A stretch of 62,947 nucleotides of DNA. Source: CAZQYB01 sp964582985. Its GTDB lineage: Bacteria > Planctomycetota > Phycisphaerae > Sedimentisphaerales > Anaerobacaceae. Shown one piece after another: positions 47,316 through 56,394 of the stretch (the first letter of the stretch is position 1; each line of letters opens with the position of its first letter). The notes below the pieces were generated by a model that did not search any database, was not told the DNA's origin, and worked only from the letters and a program-made list of their open reading frames with translations. Location: NCBI GenBank assembly GCA_964582985.1, contig CAZOUM010000008.1, positions 1-62,947 on the forward strand, in the 5' to 3' direction. The translations under genes were made by a program, and so were the position numbers.

Positions 47316-50171
47316 GTGAAAAAGAGAATGATTCTGGCTATAACAGCATTATGTTTTGTTGCTGGAGTGATTGGAATTACGCAACAGGCAGCGCCGGTAA
47401 GTCGCAGACCCCTTCTTACTGGGGGAGGCGTCCCGCGGAATGCGGCCGACGACGAAATGCCGGGGTTGATTGGAATCCAGTATGGTTCCGAGGATTTTGA
47501 GGATGCGGAGGACCTTGTCAGGCTGAGCAGCCTCGACCAGATGTGGGGCCAGGATAGCGGATTCGGCAAACAGTGGGCAGGTAAATGGCAGGGTTCTATA
47601 ATCGGACCTGCGACGGGAGAAATCAAATTCACGCTTGAAACGGACCAGGAAGCTAAAGTCGAGATAGGCGGCAAAGTGGTGCTAAATTCGAAAAGGGGAT
47701 TAACGGCCGGCAGTATGAAAATGGTCAAGGACAGGAAGTATCCCATCGTTTTGACTTATGTCAAGCAAGGCTCGGAATATGATTGCGCCTTGAAGGTTCA
47801 ATGGAGTTGGGCACGGCATATTCAGAGTCCGATCGAAGGTGACAGTCTCGTCTATTCACAGCAGACTGAGACTGAGCTTAATATGATTGTCCAGGCAGAC
47901 GATGATGGTGACGAAGACGGAGACGAAGACGGAGATGAAGATGGTGATGAAGAGGGTGATGATGACGATGAGAGCATCGGCCTTGCCGCGGGCGTGGTAT
48001 CTCCGGACAGTGACACTGTAGGCCTGTGGCTGTTCGATGAGATTGAATATCCCCACACGACGCTGACCGATGCCAGTGAATACGCAAAGGCCGATTTTTG
48101 CCTGATGGAAGGCGGCAGTATGGTAGAGGGTAAATTCGGAAACGCTCTCAAGGTGTCGAGGTCGGATTACGCTCTCTGCTACGCCGGTTTTGCCGGTAAA
48201 GTATCTGAAGAAGAACTTCGTGAACGCGATGGAACTCCCAGCGCCCTTTGGGGCCCAACCGAAGGACCTGAAGCGATTCTCAGGGCTCTTGCCGACAGTG
48301 CCTGGACGTTTGAGTTATGGATAAATCTGCCCGCACTCGGCGGTGAGATTACAATTATCGATATGGGACAAGCCTATTCTCCCGGTTTTTCCCTGAAGCT
48401 CAACGGAGCCGCTTTCGAACTTATAAATCATTACGCAGGCGTCAAGGCCACCTGTCCAACCACGCTATCTACGGGCAAATGGCATCACGCGGCATTTACT
48501 CGTGACGGCTCAACTGTCCGGCATTATCTTGACGGTGTTCAGCAGGTGGCCCCGGCGGTGTCATCGGTTACAGTCCAGCCGATACCAGACCTTCAGAAAC
48601 CCCAGGACAGAGAGCATGAACATCGCGGCTTTAAGACTATGAATTTCGAACAGCGAAGGCAAAACAGGTTCAATCTTGCAATCGGCTCCGACCGTCACGC
48701 AGGCAGCCCCATGAAAGGCATCGTTGACGAGATGCGAATTTCAAGAGTTGTCCACTATAGCGGCAATTTCAAGCCTAAGAGTTTCTCGAGAAATTATGGT
48801 GTTAAGGCACCTACGCCCCCTGTGGCGAACGGGCCAGCATTGCTGTTTGACCCTGCTCCCATTTCGATCCCGCTTGAGTTCGGCGCGAGAAAGCATGTGT
48901 TTATTGACGATGCAATCATTGAGAAGAAATCGAATGTCAATATCACGATGAACCAGCCTTACGGTAAGCAGCCTATCGGCAAGGATTTCGGTATCAGAAG
49001 ATCCTCGCTGCGGCCAAGTGTTTGGGACGTTGACGGCGTGGTTTATATGGCACTTCCGGAAGGTTACAGCAGCGAGAAGGGTATAACTTACCTGGCGACG
49101 TCTAAGGACGGGCTCAACTTTACAATGAAGGGACTCATAATGCCGGAAACGCCGATGTATGGTTCATTCTTCAAGGACCTGAATCCCGCTGTGCCGCCGA
49201 GCGAGAAGTATAAGGTTAATTCGTTTGTGTCGACGCGAGGCATGTATTTCTACATGTCCGGCGATGGCATTAACTGGCGGCGAAACGAAGTGAGCCAGCT
49301 TCCGCTTCGAAGCGGCGGCGAGGGCGAGTGCTTCTGGGACGATCAGCGCGGCAGGTACGCCAGCTATATCAAGCGTGACGGCAGTTTCAAGAACCGCGAA
49401 TGTCCGCGGGCCGGCGGTCGCGTCGGCATCGGGTTCTGGACCAAAGAGATTCTTAAACCATGGCCGTTTCATCATATGAACACGCCTTACTTCGAAGGCT
49501 ATCCGTTCCCGTCGGTTACGTGCGAAGGGCCGATCTCATTCGGCAAAACCGATGCCGGTGAGGTTTACAGAATCCGGGCTATAAAGTACCCGTGGGCGCC
49601 GGATGTGTACCTTTCGTTTATCTGGCGGTATTCAAGCAGTAATGATGAAGTCCGGCATATTGACCTTGGAGTCAGCCGGGACGGCGAAAACTGGTCGTGG
49701 TTCGGCACGAATTGGTATATCCCGCTGGGAGCACAGGAGGAAGAACTGACGCTGTACGGGCTGATTCGACGCGGCGACGAGATATGGCAGTACGTTGACG
49801 AAGGCGGGGCGCACGGCGGTGATGCCCAGAGGGTCTACTATCGCTACAGGCAGCGACTCGATGGCTTTGTGTCACTTGATGCCGGTGCCGCGACCGGTAC
49901 CGCAACAACTCTTCCATTGAAATTTGAAGGTAATCAGCTTATCCTTAATATCAAGGCAACAGGTTCAGCCAAGGTCGCTATTATCGACAAGAGTGGAAAA
50001 GCAATTCCCGGCTTCGGCTTCAACGACTGCAACCCCATCAGAGGCGATTTCATTAACAAGACTGTCACATGGAAATCGGGTAAGAGCGTAAAGGCCCTGC
50101 AGGGTAAAGCAGTGCGTCTGAAATTCCAGATGCAGAACGCCAAACTATACGCCTTCGAATTCAAAAACTAA
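47316..50171 (+). CDS. Exported PA14 - LamG - five-bladed-propeller-like protein
   Basis: Start at the GTG (47316) with AAGGAAGGA upstream; 951 residues. Signal peptide about 1-22. PR-B/PR-C-encoded stretch SRRPLLTGGGVPRNAADDE (about 29-47) right after it. PA14 domain about 50-190 (DQMWGQDSGFGKQWAGKWQG, YPIVLTYVKQG, VQWSWARHIQSP). Asp/Glu/Gly-rich linker about 195-222. LamG/concanavalin-like domain about 230-480 (GLWLFDE, WTFELWINLP, GKWHHAAFTRDGSTVRHYLDG). A GH43/GH32-like or related propeller follows (YLATSKDGLNFT, SGDGINWRRNE, HIDLGVSRDGENWSWFG). C-terminal beta domain about 870-951. Catalytic residues cannot be assigned. Likely a cell-surface glycan-active or glycan-binding protein. Confidence 0.78.
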   Translation: MKKRMILAITALCFVAGVIGITQQAAPVSRRPLLTGGGVPRNAADDEMPGLIGIQYGSEDFEDAEDLVRLSSLDQMWGQDSGFGKQWAGKWQGSIIGPATGEIKFTLETDQEAKVEIGGKVVLNSKRGLTAGSMKMVKDRKYPIVLTYVKQGSEYDCALKVQWSWARHIQSPIEGDSLVYSQQTETELNMIVQADDDGDEDGDEDGDEDGDEEGDDDDESIGLAAGVVSPDSDTVGLWLFDEIEYPHTTLTDASEYAKADFCLMEGGSMVEGKFGNALKVSRSDYALCYAGFAGKVSEEELRERDGTPSALWGPTEGPEAILRALADSAWTFELWINLPALGGEITIIDMGQAYSPGFSLKLNGAAFELINHYAGVKATCPTTLSTGKWHHAAFTRDGSTVRHYLDGVQQVAPAVSSVTVQPIPDLQKPQDREHEHRGFKTMNFEQRRQNRFNLAIGSDRHAGSPMKGIVDEMRISRVVHYSGNFKPKSFSRNYGVKAPTPPVANGPALLFDPAPISIPLEFGARKHVFIDDAIIEKKSNVNITMNQPYGKQPIGKDFGIRRSSLRPSVWDVDGVVYMALPEGYSSEKGITYLATSKDGLNFTMKGLIMPETPMYGSFFKDLNPAVPPSEKYKVNSFVSTRGMYFYMSGDGINWRRNEVSQLPLRSGGEGECFWDDQRGRYASYIKRDGSFKNRECPRAGGRVGIGFWTKEILKPWPFHHMNTPYFEGYPFPSVTCEGPISFGKTDAGEVYRIRAIKYPWAPDVYLSFIWRYSSSNDEVRHIDLGVSRDGENWSWFGTNWYIPLGAQEEELTLYGLIRRGDEIWQYVDEGGAHGGDAQRVYYRYRQRLDGFVSLDAGAATGTATTLPLKFEGNQLILNIKATGSAKVAIIDKSGKAIPGFGFNDCNPIRGDFINKTVTWKSGKSVKALQGKAVRLKFQMQNAKLYAFEFKN
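47401..47440. repeat. Joined PR-B and PR-C inside the PA14 protein gene
   Basis: GTCGCAGACCCCTTCTTACT then GGGGG (PR-B) runs into AGGCGTCCCGCGGA (PR-C). The composite is translated SRRPLLTGGGVPRNA. This copy is more than 20 kb from the SUMF1-BNR genes. Confidence 0.75.
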
Positions 50172-50352
50172 CTCGAATACGCAAGAACGTGCCATAAAAT
50201 ACACGGCATCGATAACTCTTTGGTGCATTCCACTGCAAAGCGGCCCGCCGCTGTTGCATCTCCATACAATTTGAATAAAATACGCTTATGGTTGACCGTC
50301 TTAGAAAAGAGAAGCTGGAATATGTCCCGTATATAGAACTGTGAGGTTTGCA

Positions 50353-52044
50353 ATGCGAGTCAATAGAAGAGTGTTTATCGCGCTCTTATTGAGCGTTTTA
50401 TTTATTCCTCTGCCGGCGCACGGCGAACAAGGTCCTTCCAAACAGGAGGTTTTGACGGCTTTACGCAAGGCTGCGGAGTTTTACGTCACCAAGGCTGCCA
50501 GCCAGGGTGGTTATCACGCTATGTACGGCGAGGACCTCAGCTATAGGCGCTCCTCCAAGGGTGGACAGGGACCAACGCAAGTCTCTGCGACGGGAGCAGC
50601 TACTCCACTCGTGGGGCTGGCCTTTCTGGAAGTGTGGGAGGCAACCGGCGACCGCTACTATCTGGAAGCCGCGCGTTCCGCGGCTGGCGCAATGGTTAAG
50701 GGTCAGATGTGCTCGGGCGGTTGGGATTACACCACCGAACTCAACCCGGCCAAGCGCAAGAACTACCAGTACCGCACGGATGTGGACTGTCGTGACCAGG
50801 CTTTGGACACACGAAGCAACATGACGAATCTTGACAACAATACCACACAAGGCGTGTTGCGTCTGTTGATGCGTGTTGACCTCGCGCTGAATTTCCAGGA
50901 CAAGCAGGTTCATGAGGCGGTGCTTTATGCACTCGACAGTCTGATTCAGGCGCAATATCCGAACGGGGCCTGGCCGCAACGCTACGAGAAATTCCCTGAC
51001 CCCAGGCTGTTCCCGGTCAAGCGGGCAAACTACCCTGACTCCTGGTCTCGCCGGTGGCCCGGATATATTTTCTACCCCCACTACACGTTCAACGACGACG
51101 TCATCATCAACATGATAGACGTCATGCTTGAAGCCGCCAGGATTTACAGAGAACCCAGATACAAGGCTTCCGCCGAGAAGGCCGGCGATTTTATCATCCT
51201 TGCACAGATGCCGGACCCTCAGCCTGCCTGGGCGCAGCAATATGATGCGCAGATGCACCCGGCCTGGGCCCGGAGCTGCGAACCTCCCGCCGTAACCGGC
51301 CGTGAGTCGATTAGCGTTATGAGAGGATTGCTGTTGCTGTATCGCCAGACCGGCAAGAAAAAGTACCTCAAGCCAATCCCGCGGGCACTGGATTACCTGA
51401 AGTGCTCTTCGTGGCTCAGGGATGGAAAGCCCGTGATAGCGCGGTTCTATGAACTCAGGACCAACCGGCCCCTTTACATCACAAAGGGCACGCGGATTTA
51501 CGGCATTCGCTCCGCAGGACATATATCCAAAAAGACTGGTCTGCCATTCGACGGATACGAAGTCACTTACAGCGACAAGTCCGTCATCAACCACTACAGT
51601 CTTGTCACCAGCGCTGAACCGTTGGATAGCATTGAGGCCGAATACGGGCGTTTACTGAAGGCGGACCCGGCGACTCTCAGACGCCCGGACAAGCTGAGAG
51701 GTCTTACACCGGGAACCTCTATGCAAAAGCCGCGGCAGTCCAAGGCAGAGTTGTCCGAGAAGGTCCGAGCGGCAATCTCGGCTTTGGATGAGCGCGGCGC
51801 ATGGGTACAGCAGGGCAACATAGGAGGCCCCGGACTTCTTATTTCGGTCAGACCTGCCAAGGACCTGCGCGTCCTCATCGGCGGCAAGGTTCTGACGTTG
51901 AAGGAAGACGAAGCCCTTGAGGTGTACGACGGCACTTCGCCGCCGGGCCGGCGTGTGATCCACTCCGGTACCTTCGCGGCAAACTTGAGGCTGTTAGGAA
52001 ACTATCTCTTCGCAGAATGCCTCTCACCGGCAACGGCACGCTGA
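50353..52044 (+). CDS. Secreted PL10-type pectate lyase
   Basis: 563 residues; signal peptide about 1-25 (ending PLPAHG). The catalytic alpha/alpha barrel contains YPNGAWPQRYEKFPD, YTFNDDVIINMIDVM and AQMPDPQPAWAQQYDAQMHPAWARSCEPPAVTGRES, the characteristic pectic-lyase (PL10) sequence around the calcium-binding and catalytic-Arg region. It cleaves de-esterified homogalacturonan by beta-elimination. A small C-terminal part after residue 465 is not recognised. The ATG at 50353 fits the signal peptide better than the GTG at 50341. Together with arabinose-, fucose- and rhamnose-type genes it points to a pectin-like substrate. Confidence 0.85.
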   Translation: MRVNRRVFIALLLSVLFIPLPAHGEQGPSKQEVLTALRKAAEFYVTKAASQGGYHAMYGEDLSYRRSSKGGQGPTQVSATGAATPLVGLAFLEVWEATGDRYYLEAARSAAGAMVKGQMCSGGWDYTTELNPAKRKNYQYRTDVDCRDQALDTRSNMTNLDNNTTQGVLRLLMRVDLALNFQDKQVHEAVLYALDSLIQAQYPNGAWPQRYEKFPDPRLFPVKRANYPDSWSRRWPGYIFYPHYTFNDDVIINMIDVMLEAARIYREPRYKASAEKAGDFIILAQMPDPQPAWAQQYDAQMHPAWARSCEPPAVTGRESISVMRGLLLLYRQTGKKKYLKPIPRALDYLKCSSWLRDGKPVIARFYELRTNRPLYITKGTRIYGIRSAGHISKKTGLPFDGYEVTYSDKSVINHYSLVTSAEPLDSIEAEYGRLLKADPATLRRPDKLRGLTPGTSMQKPRQSKAELSEKVRAAISALDERGAWVQQGNIGGPGLLISVRPAKDLRVLIGGKVLTLKEDEALEVYDGTSPPGRRVIHSGTFAANLRLLGNYLFAECLSPATAR

Positions 52045-52076
52045 ACCGAAATTATCGACCATCGCTCTGGCCGCCA

Positions 52077-52126
52077 TTTTTTCCAACCTGTGACCTTACG
52101 GAAATGCGCTGTCGGGTCATGGCTTA
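52077..52126. repeat. Dispersed intergenic repeat PR-L, copy 2
   Basis: TTTTTTCCAACCTGTGACCT followed by GGAAATGCGC and GGGTCATGGCTTA, about 80% match to 46918-46969. It lies between the pectate lyase and the FAD oxidoreductase genes. Confidence 0.6.
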
Positions 52127-52196
52127 ATCGAGAATTTACACTTATTTCTTCAGTCCGCGAGACCGCCACTCTTTCGTTTCTGGCAAGAGGCCAGTC

Positions 52197-53564
52197 TCAC
52201 ACTGCCAACTTAGCACCACGTAGCTCAACAATCTTGCGGACCTCTCCATAATCGAGGTCCCTGGGATTACAGTTCTTCTTGGCGCACAAAGCGGCAGCAA
52301 TTCCAGCTGCCTGACCCATCATAGAGCCCGTAGTTGAAACCCGAGCCGAAGACAAAGCCAGTTGGTCTGCGGAAAAACAACGCCCGGCCATCCACAGGTT
52401 CTTGCCATCTCTCGCAATCAGGCATCGCAGCGGTATCTGATAGGGAGGCACCTTCAGTTGGTCTTTTGGCAAAATGTACGTGCGTTTGTCGTCGTCCGGC
52501 TTGTGACCGTCCAGATAAAAAGTCCCACGAGCTACGGCATCGTCAAACTGCCTGCCGGCCCGAAGGTCGTCCACTTTCAAAACATAATCGCCCAGGATTC
52601 GGCATCCCTCGCGAATACCGATAATCGGCGAGCAATGGTCGAGCAGCCAGGGTCGCTTCTCAACTCGCTGGTGATAATGCAAGACCTCCATCATTCGTCG
52701 TCTTGCCCGAATCTCGGCCTTTGTGAGACTCTCGGTGTTCGTCGAATCAAACATTGGGATTTTGATTTTGATTGCGTTTGCTCTCGGGCCGTCCGGCCAG
52801 ATACTCGTCATCGGCAGTTCGCTTTTCTTGTATATAGGTTTGAACCAGCCTTCGGGCAGTTGGACAAAAGCCTCGTCGGGATTCACGTGGCGTACGAAAT
52901 ACATCAGTGACATTGGTAGCTGGAGCCCATCTTCGGGGCGTCCCTTCATCACCGAAAAGCCTGCAAAACGCGCCACATCCCCATCACCCGTGCAGTCGAT
53001 AAACTGTTTGGCCCGTATCGCTTCCAACCCGGATTTGCCGAGTATGATGCACTCGGTAATGAGCTTGCCCTTTTGAACGACGCTGACAAAACGTGTATGC
53101 AAAAGCAGCTTAACGCCGCGTCGCAGGAGCAATTCCTGCAAGACAATGGCAAGAATCTCGTAATGGAAGACAGATTCCTTTTTCTTATATCCAAGCGCGT
53201 TGAACTTCCGTAAATCCGAGAGGATGGCGTCAAATACTTCTCCCTGCCCGGTCATCTGCCCGCAGAAATTGGCCACACCCCCGGTAGTGAGCATACCGCC
53301 TGTGACTGCGAAACGCTCAACCAGCATCACCTTTGCTCCCGACTTGGCCGCGGCGCAGGCCGCCGACACACCAGCGATGCCTCCGCCAATCACCGCAACG
53401 TCAGCTTCATAATAGACCGGAATATCCCTGCTCCATTTCACAGTATCCGTCCGTATTTGTGATATGGGGTCTTTATGCTGTGCATTTGTAGCGCGATTGC
53501 CCGTGAAGAGAGATGTTCCTGCTGCAATCGCACCGGTAATGAAATTTCTTCGTGCCGTCTTCAT
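52197..53564 (-). CDS. FAD-dependent oxidoreductase with export signal
   Basis: 455 residues. N-terminal KTARRNFITGAIAAGTSLF is a twin-arginine-like signal. The FAD dinucleotide motif VIGGGIAGVSAACAAAKSGA lies at about 57-76, then TGGMLTTGGVANFCG, the FIDCTGDGDVARFAGF segment and a C-terminal MAGRCFSADQLALSSARVSTTGSMMGQAAGIAA with the second FAD-contacting motif. It belongs to the large FAD-dependent-oxidoreductase group found next to planctomycete glycan genes; substrate unknown. It is convergent with the pectate lyase gene. Confidence 0.85.
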   Translation of the reverse strand: MKTARRNFITGAIAAGTSLFTGNRATNAQHKDPISQIRTDTVKWSRDIPVYYEADVAVIGGGIAGVSAACAAAKSGAKVMLVERFAVTGGMLTTGGVANFCGQMTGQGEVFDAILSDLRKFNALGYKKKESVFHYEILAIVLQELLLRRGVKLLLHTRFVSVVQKGKLITECIILGKSGLEAIRAKQFIDCTGDGDVARFAGFSVMKGRPEDGLQLPMSLMYFVRHVNPDEAFVQLPEGWFKPIYKKSELPMTSIWPDGPRANAIKIKIPMFDSTNTESLTKAEIRARRRMMEVLHYHQRVEKRPWLLDHCSPIIGIREGCRILGDYVLKVDDLRAGRQFDDAVARGTFYLDGHKPDDDKRTYILPKDQLKVPPYQIPLRCLIARDGKNLWMAGRCFSADQLALSSARVSTTGSMMGQAAGIAAALCAKKNCNPRDLDYGEVRKIVELRGAKLAV

Positions 53565-54112
53565 CTGTAATCCTCTTATGAGTTATAGCCGAAGAAAATA
53601 ACGTCCTTTCTTTCTATGCCTACTGTTTATTGTGCCAAAACTCAGTCAAATCCATTCCGGAAACCTTATACCATCAAACCCTTGGCCCAAGCTCTTTGCA
53701 AGGTTTTAAATCGGATGGAAATAAGAAAAAATCCTTGGGATACGTTTTGCCGGGTCTTAATATTGCAAACGTATCAATGATACGCAATGGAGTGCAAACG
53801 AGCGCAGCGCCAATACCAACTGTCAACCCCTTGACACTTCCCCCCACAATCGGTGGCCCAAAAACCTCGAGAAGAAGCCAGAAAACTTGAATTTTCAAGA
53901 CAGACTTGGTATTCTATTAGAAATGAGGCCAAGCGACATAACAGAGCAGGTATAAATGGCAAATCCCGGGTAATGCATAAATTTCTCTGTCCTGAACGTC
54001 AAATAAATAATGAATACTTAATACGTGGTAATCCGCTATTATGGTGAAATTGTAAGGCGGAAAACTGTTTCTAAAAATGTTAAATGGGAATGTCAAATAA
54101 AGGAAATGTATT
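53565..54112. other. Divergent intergenic region
   Basis: 548 bp between the FAD oxidoreductase and the glycosidase-like gene. The plus-strand promoter at 53887-53915 lies here. Short ORFs are present but lack ribosome-binding sites or conserved features. CTTGGCCCAAG at 53681 resembles PR-A but is a shorter palindrome. Confidence 0.4.
53887..53915 (+). promoter_or_regulatory. Sigma-70-like promoter of the glycosidase-like gene
   Basis: TTGAAT (53887-53892), a 17-bp spacer and TATTCT (53910-53915), about 200 bp ahead of the GTG start at 54113. Confidence 0.55.
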
Positions 54113-56224
54113 GTGAGGAAAGTAAAAATAGCATCATTATTGTTGGCTTTTATGTTCACTGCGAACGTTTTCGGTGCGACAAAAATAGACCTGTCGAAGG
54201 CTAAGATAGTTGTTTTGAATCCGAAGAAAACGATATACAACAAGGCGGCGGATATGCTTCGGGACGAAATAGACAAGCGAACAAGGATAGGACTTGAGGT
54301 CGTTACGCGGATGCCGGGCAAGACCGTCCCGACTATTATGATAGGGACAGCCAAAAAGTTGGCCAGGAAGTCGTATCGGCCGCCGGTAGGTTTTGAGGTC
54401 CCATCCAAGGCGGACGGTTACGCTCTCTGGATTGACACGTCAAAGCGACAAGCGGCGACTATTTGTGCAGCAGGTTACGACGACAGGGGGACATTGTTCG
54501 CTGTAGGCAGGCTGTTGCGTTTGCTCGATATGGCCAGGGATAAGGTCGGGCTCAACAGTGATATTAAAGTATCGACGGCACCAACGTATTCGCTTCGGGG
54601 ACATCAGCTCGGTTACAGGCCCAAGACCAATTCATACGACGGCTGGGATATAGGAATGTGGGAACAATATTACAGGGATATGATTGTCTTTGGGATGAAT
54701 GCGGTGGAGTTGATTCCGCCGACAAGCGATGATGCTGAGGACAGCCCGCATTTTCCAAAGCCGAAGCTGGAGATGATGGTTTTGATGTCGCAATTAGCGG
54801 CGGATTACGGGCTGGACGTCTGGATATGGTTTACCGCGCTCGACAAAAAGGATGGCAAAAGGGTTGACTATAGCGACGAAGCAACAATTAACGAGTCTCT
54901 GGAAGAGTGGAGCGAAGTTTTCAAAAAACTTCCTAAGATAGACGACGTTTTTGTTCCGGGCGGGGACCCGGGTAATACTCATCCGTCAATACTACTACCT
55001 TTTATGAAAAAGCAGAAAAAGGTCCTGAACGAGTATCATCCAAATGCCCGGATATGGGTGTCGCCGCAGAACTTTGACCGCAAAGGTAGAAACCGTGATG
55101 GCTGGTACAAAGCATTTACCGATATCATGCAGAACGAACAACCCAAATGGCTCGATGGTGTCGTATTCGGGCCCACCGTCCCCGTGAGCCTGCCTGACCT
55201 TAGAAAAGACATGCCCCCGCAGTATCTCATAAGACGATACCCGGATATTACTCATACCCGAAGTGCTCCTTACGCGGTGCAGGATTGGGACAAGGCCTTA
55301 AATGATACTCTTGGCCGTGAGGCCATCAATCCTCGGCCGGTTGCTTATGCCCAGATATTCAGGGCGACTCAGGATTATGCCATCGGGTTCGTCAGCTACA
55401 GCGAGGGATGCAACGATGACTTCAACAAGATAGTCTGGAGCTGCCTGGGATGGGACCCGGATATGAAGGTCGAGGATATCGTTAAAGAGTACAGCAGGTA
55501 CTTTATCAGTCAGCGATACGCCGACAAGTTCGCCCGGGGCCTTTTTGGTCTTGAGCAAAACTGGGTCGGGCCTTTGAAGGATAATGTTGGTGTGTATGTG
55601 ACTTTGAACCTTTTCCAGGAGCTGGAGAAGAACGCGACTCCTCAGATGAAACTTAACTGGCGATTTCAGCAGGCGCTCTACCGAGCCTATTACGATGCCT
55701 ACATCAGACACAGGCTGATATATGAAATGGAGCTTGAGGCCCAAGCGATGGATGTTTTGAGAAACTCCAGACAGCTTGGTTCACTAACTGCGATTGACAA
55801 GGCTGAAGCGATACTTGATAAGGCCACAACGCAGAAGGTGGCGACGGATTTGCGTCAAAGGGTCTTTGAATTGGCTGAGGCATTGTTCCAGAGCATCCGG
55901 ATGCAGCATAGTGTCAAGAAGTATCACTCGCAGCGTTACGCCAATCTCGACGATATCGACGAGCCGCTCAACGACAGCAAAGATATGAAAGAAGATTTCG
56001 ACGATATACGTAAGTTGGGTGCTGAAGACCAGAGGCTGGCAAAGATTAACCAGGTAATAGCAGAGTATTCGGCTAAATTGGCAGAGTATGAGAATAAGAC
56101 AGCTCCCGCAAACTGGCCTGACTGGACCATCGAGTTCGATAATTACCAACGCAAACGCTCCGGGCTTTATAAACCATTCTCTGCCGAGCCGAGCGCAAAA
56201 GGTGGGATTATGGACAAAAGCTGA
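54113..56224 (+). CDS. Large exported glycosidase-like protein
   Basis: 703 residues; GTG start eight bases after AAAGGAAA; signal peptide 1-20 (ending NVFGAT). N-terminal alpha/beta domain (about 25-150; IVVLNPKKTIYNKAADMLRD, GYDDRGTLFAVGRLLRLLDM) resembling the N-terminal domain of GH67/GH20-type enzymes. TIM-barrel-like middle (about 155-500): YSLRGHQLGYRPKTNSYDGW, FGMNAVELIPP, GLDVWIWFTALDK, VFVPGGDPGNTHPSILLPF. Helical C-terminus about 500-700 with a coiled-coil-like RDxxR pattern. It could be an alpha-glucuronidase-like or hexosaminidase-like hydrolase; acidic residues in DDVFVPGGDPG might be catalytic but cannot be assigned. Confidence 0.65.
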   Translation: MRKVKIASLLLAFMFTANVFGATKIDLSKAKIVVLNPKKTIYNKAADMLRDEIDKRTRIGLEVVTRMPGKTVPTIMIGTAKKLARKSYRPPVGFEVPSKADGYALWIDTSKRQAATICAAGYDDRGTLFAVGRLLRLLDMARDKVGLNSDIKVSTAPTYSLRGHQLGYRPKTNSYDGWDIGMWEQYYRDMIVFGMNAVELIPPTSDDAEDSPHFPKPKLEMMVLMSQLAADYGLDVWIWFTALDKKDGKRVDYSDEATINESLEEWSEVFKKLPKIDDVFVPGGDPGNTHPSILLPFMKKQKKVLNEYHPNARIWVSPQNFDRKGRNRDGWYKAFTDIMQNEQPKWLDGVVFGPTVPVSLPDLRKDMPPQYLIRRYPDITHTRSAPYAVQDWDKALNDTLGREAINPRPVAYAQIFRATQDYAIGFVSYSEGCNDDFNKIVWSCLGWDPDMKVEDIVKEYSRYFISQRYADKFARGLFGLEQNWVGPLKDNVGVYVTLNLFQELEKNATPQMKLNWRFQQALYRAYYDAYIRHRLIYEMELEAQAMDVLRNSRQLGSLTAIDKAEAILDKATTQKVATDLRQRVFELAEALFQSIRMQHSVKKYHSQRYANLDDIDEPLNDSKDMKEDFDDIRKLGAEDQRLAKINQVIAEYSAKLAEYENKTAPANWPDWTIEFDNYQRKRSGLYKPFSAEPSAKGGIMDKS

Positions 56225-56283
56225 CGCGGCCACCGCCTTCGATGACTTTGAGATCGAAATAGAACAGGAAGATTAAGACAAAC

Positions 56284-56339
56284 GGGCCTGGGTATCTGTA
56301 TTTGTTTTTGCATAAAAAGCACGGGCTGGCACGTCATCA
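56284..56339. repeat. Conserved upstream element, copy 1
   Basis: A 56-bp match to 59339-59394, with the core TTTTTGCATAAAAAGCACGG at 56305-56324. It lies about 55-110 bp before the PepSY-PA14 protein gene and may hold its promoter or a shared regulatory site. Confidence 0.55.
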
Positions 56340-56394
56340 TGTGGTGATGGCTAAACCGTTGCCTGGTTGGAAATAATAAAGAAAGGAAAGCACT

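Noticed and set aside
47852..48151. Minus-strand ORFs rich in Ser-Pro or His opposite the PA14 gene
   Set aside because: They are the complementary reading of the Asp/Glu/Gly-repeat linker and have no ribosome-binding site or conservation.
53679..53692. PR-A copy in the divergent region
   Set aside because: CCTTGGCCCAAG lacks the GGGCCC centre and is shorter; chance resemblance cannot be excluded.
53674..53898. Short hydrophobic minus-strand ORF in the divergent region
   Set aside because: It has no convincing ribosome-binding site and overlaps the predicted plus-strand promoter.
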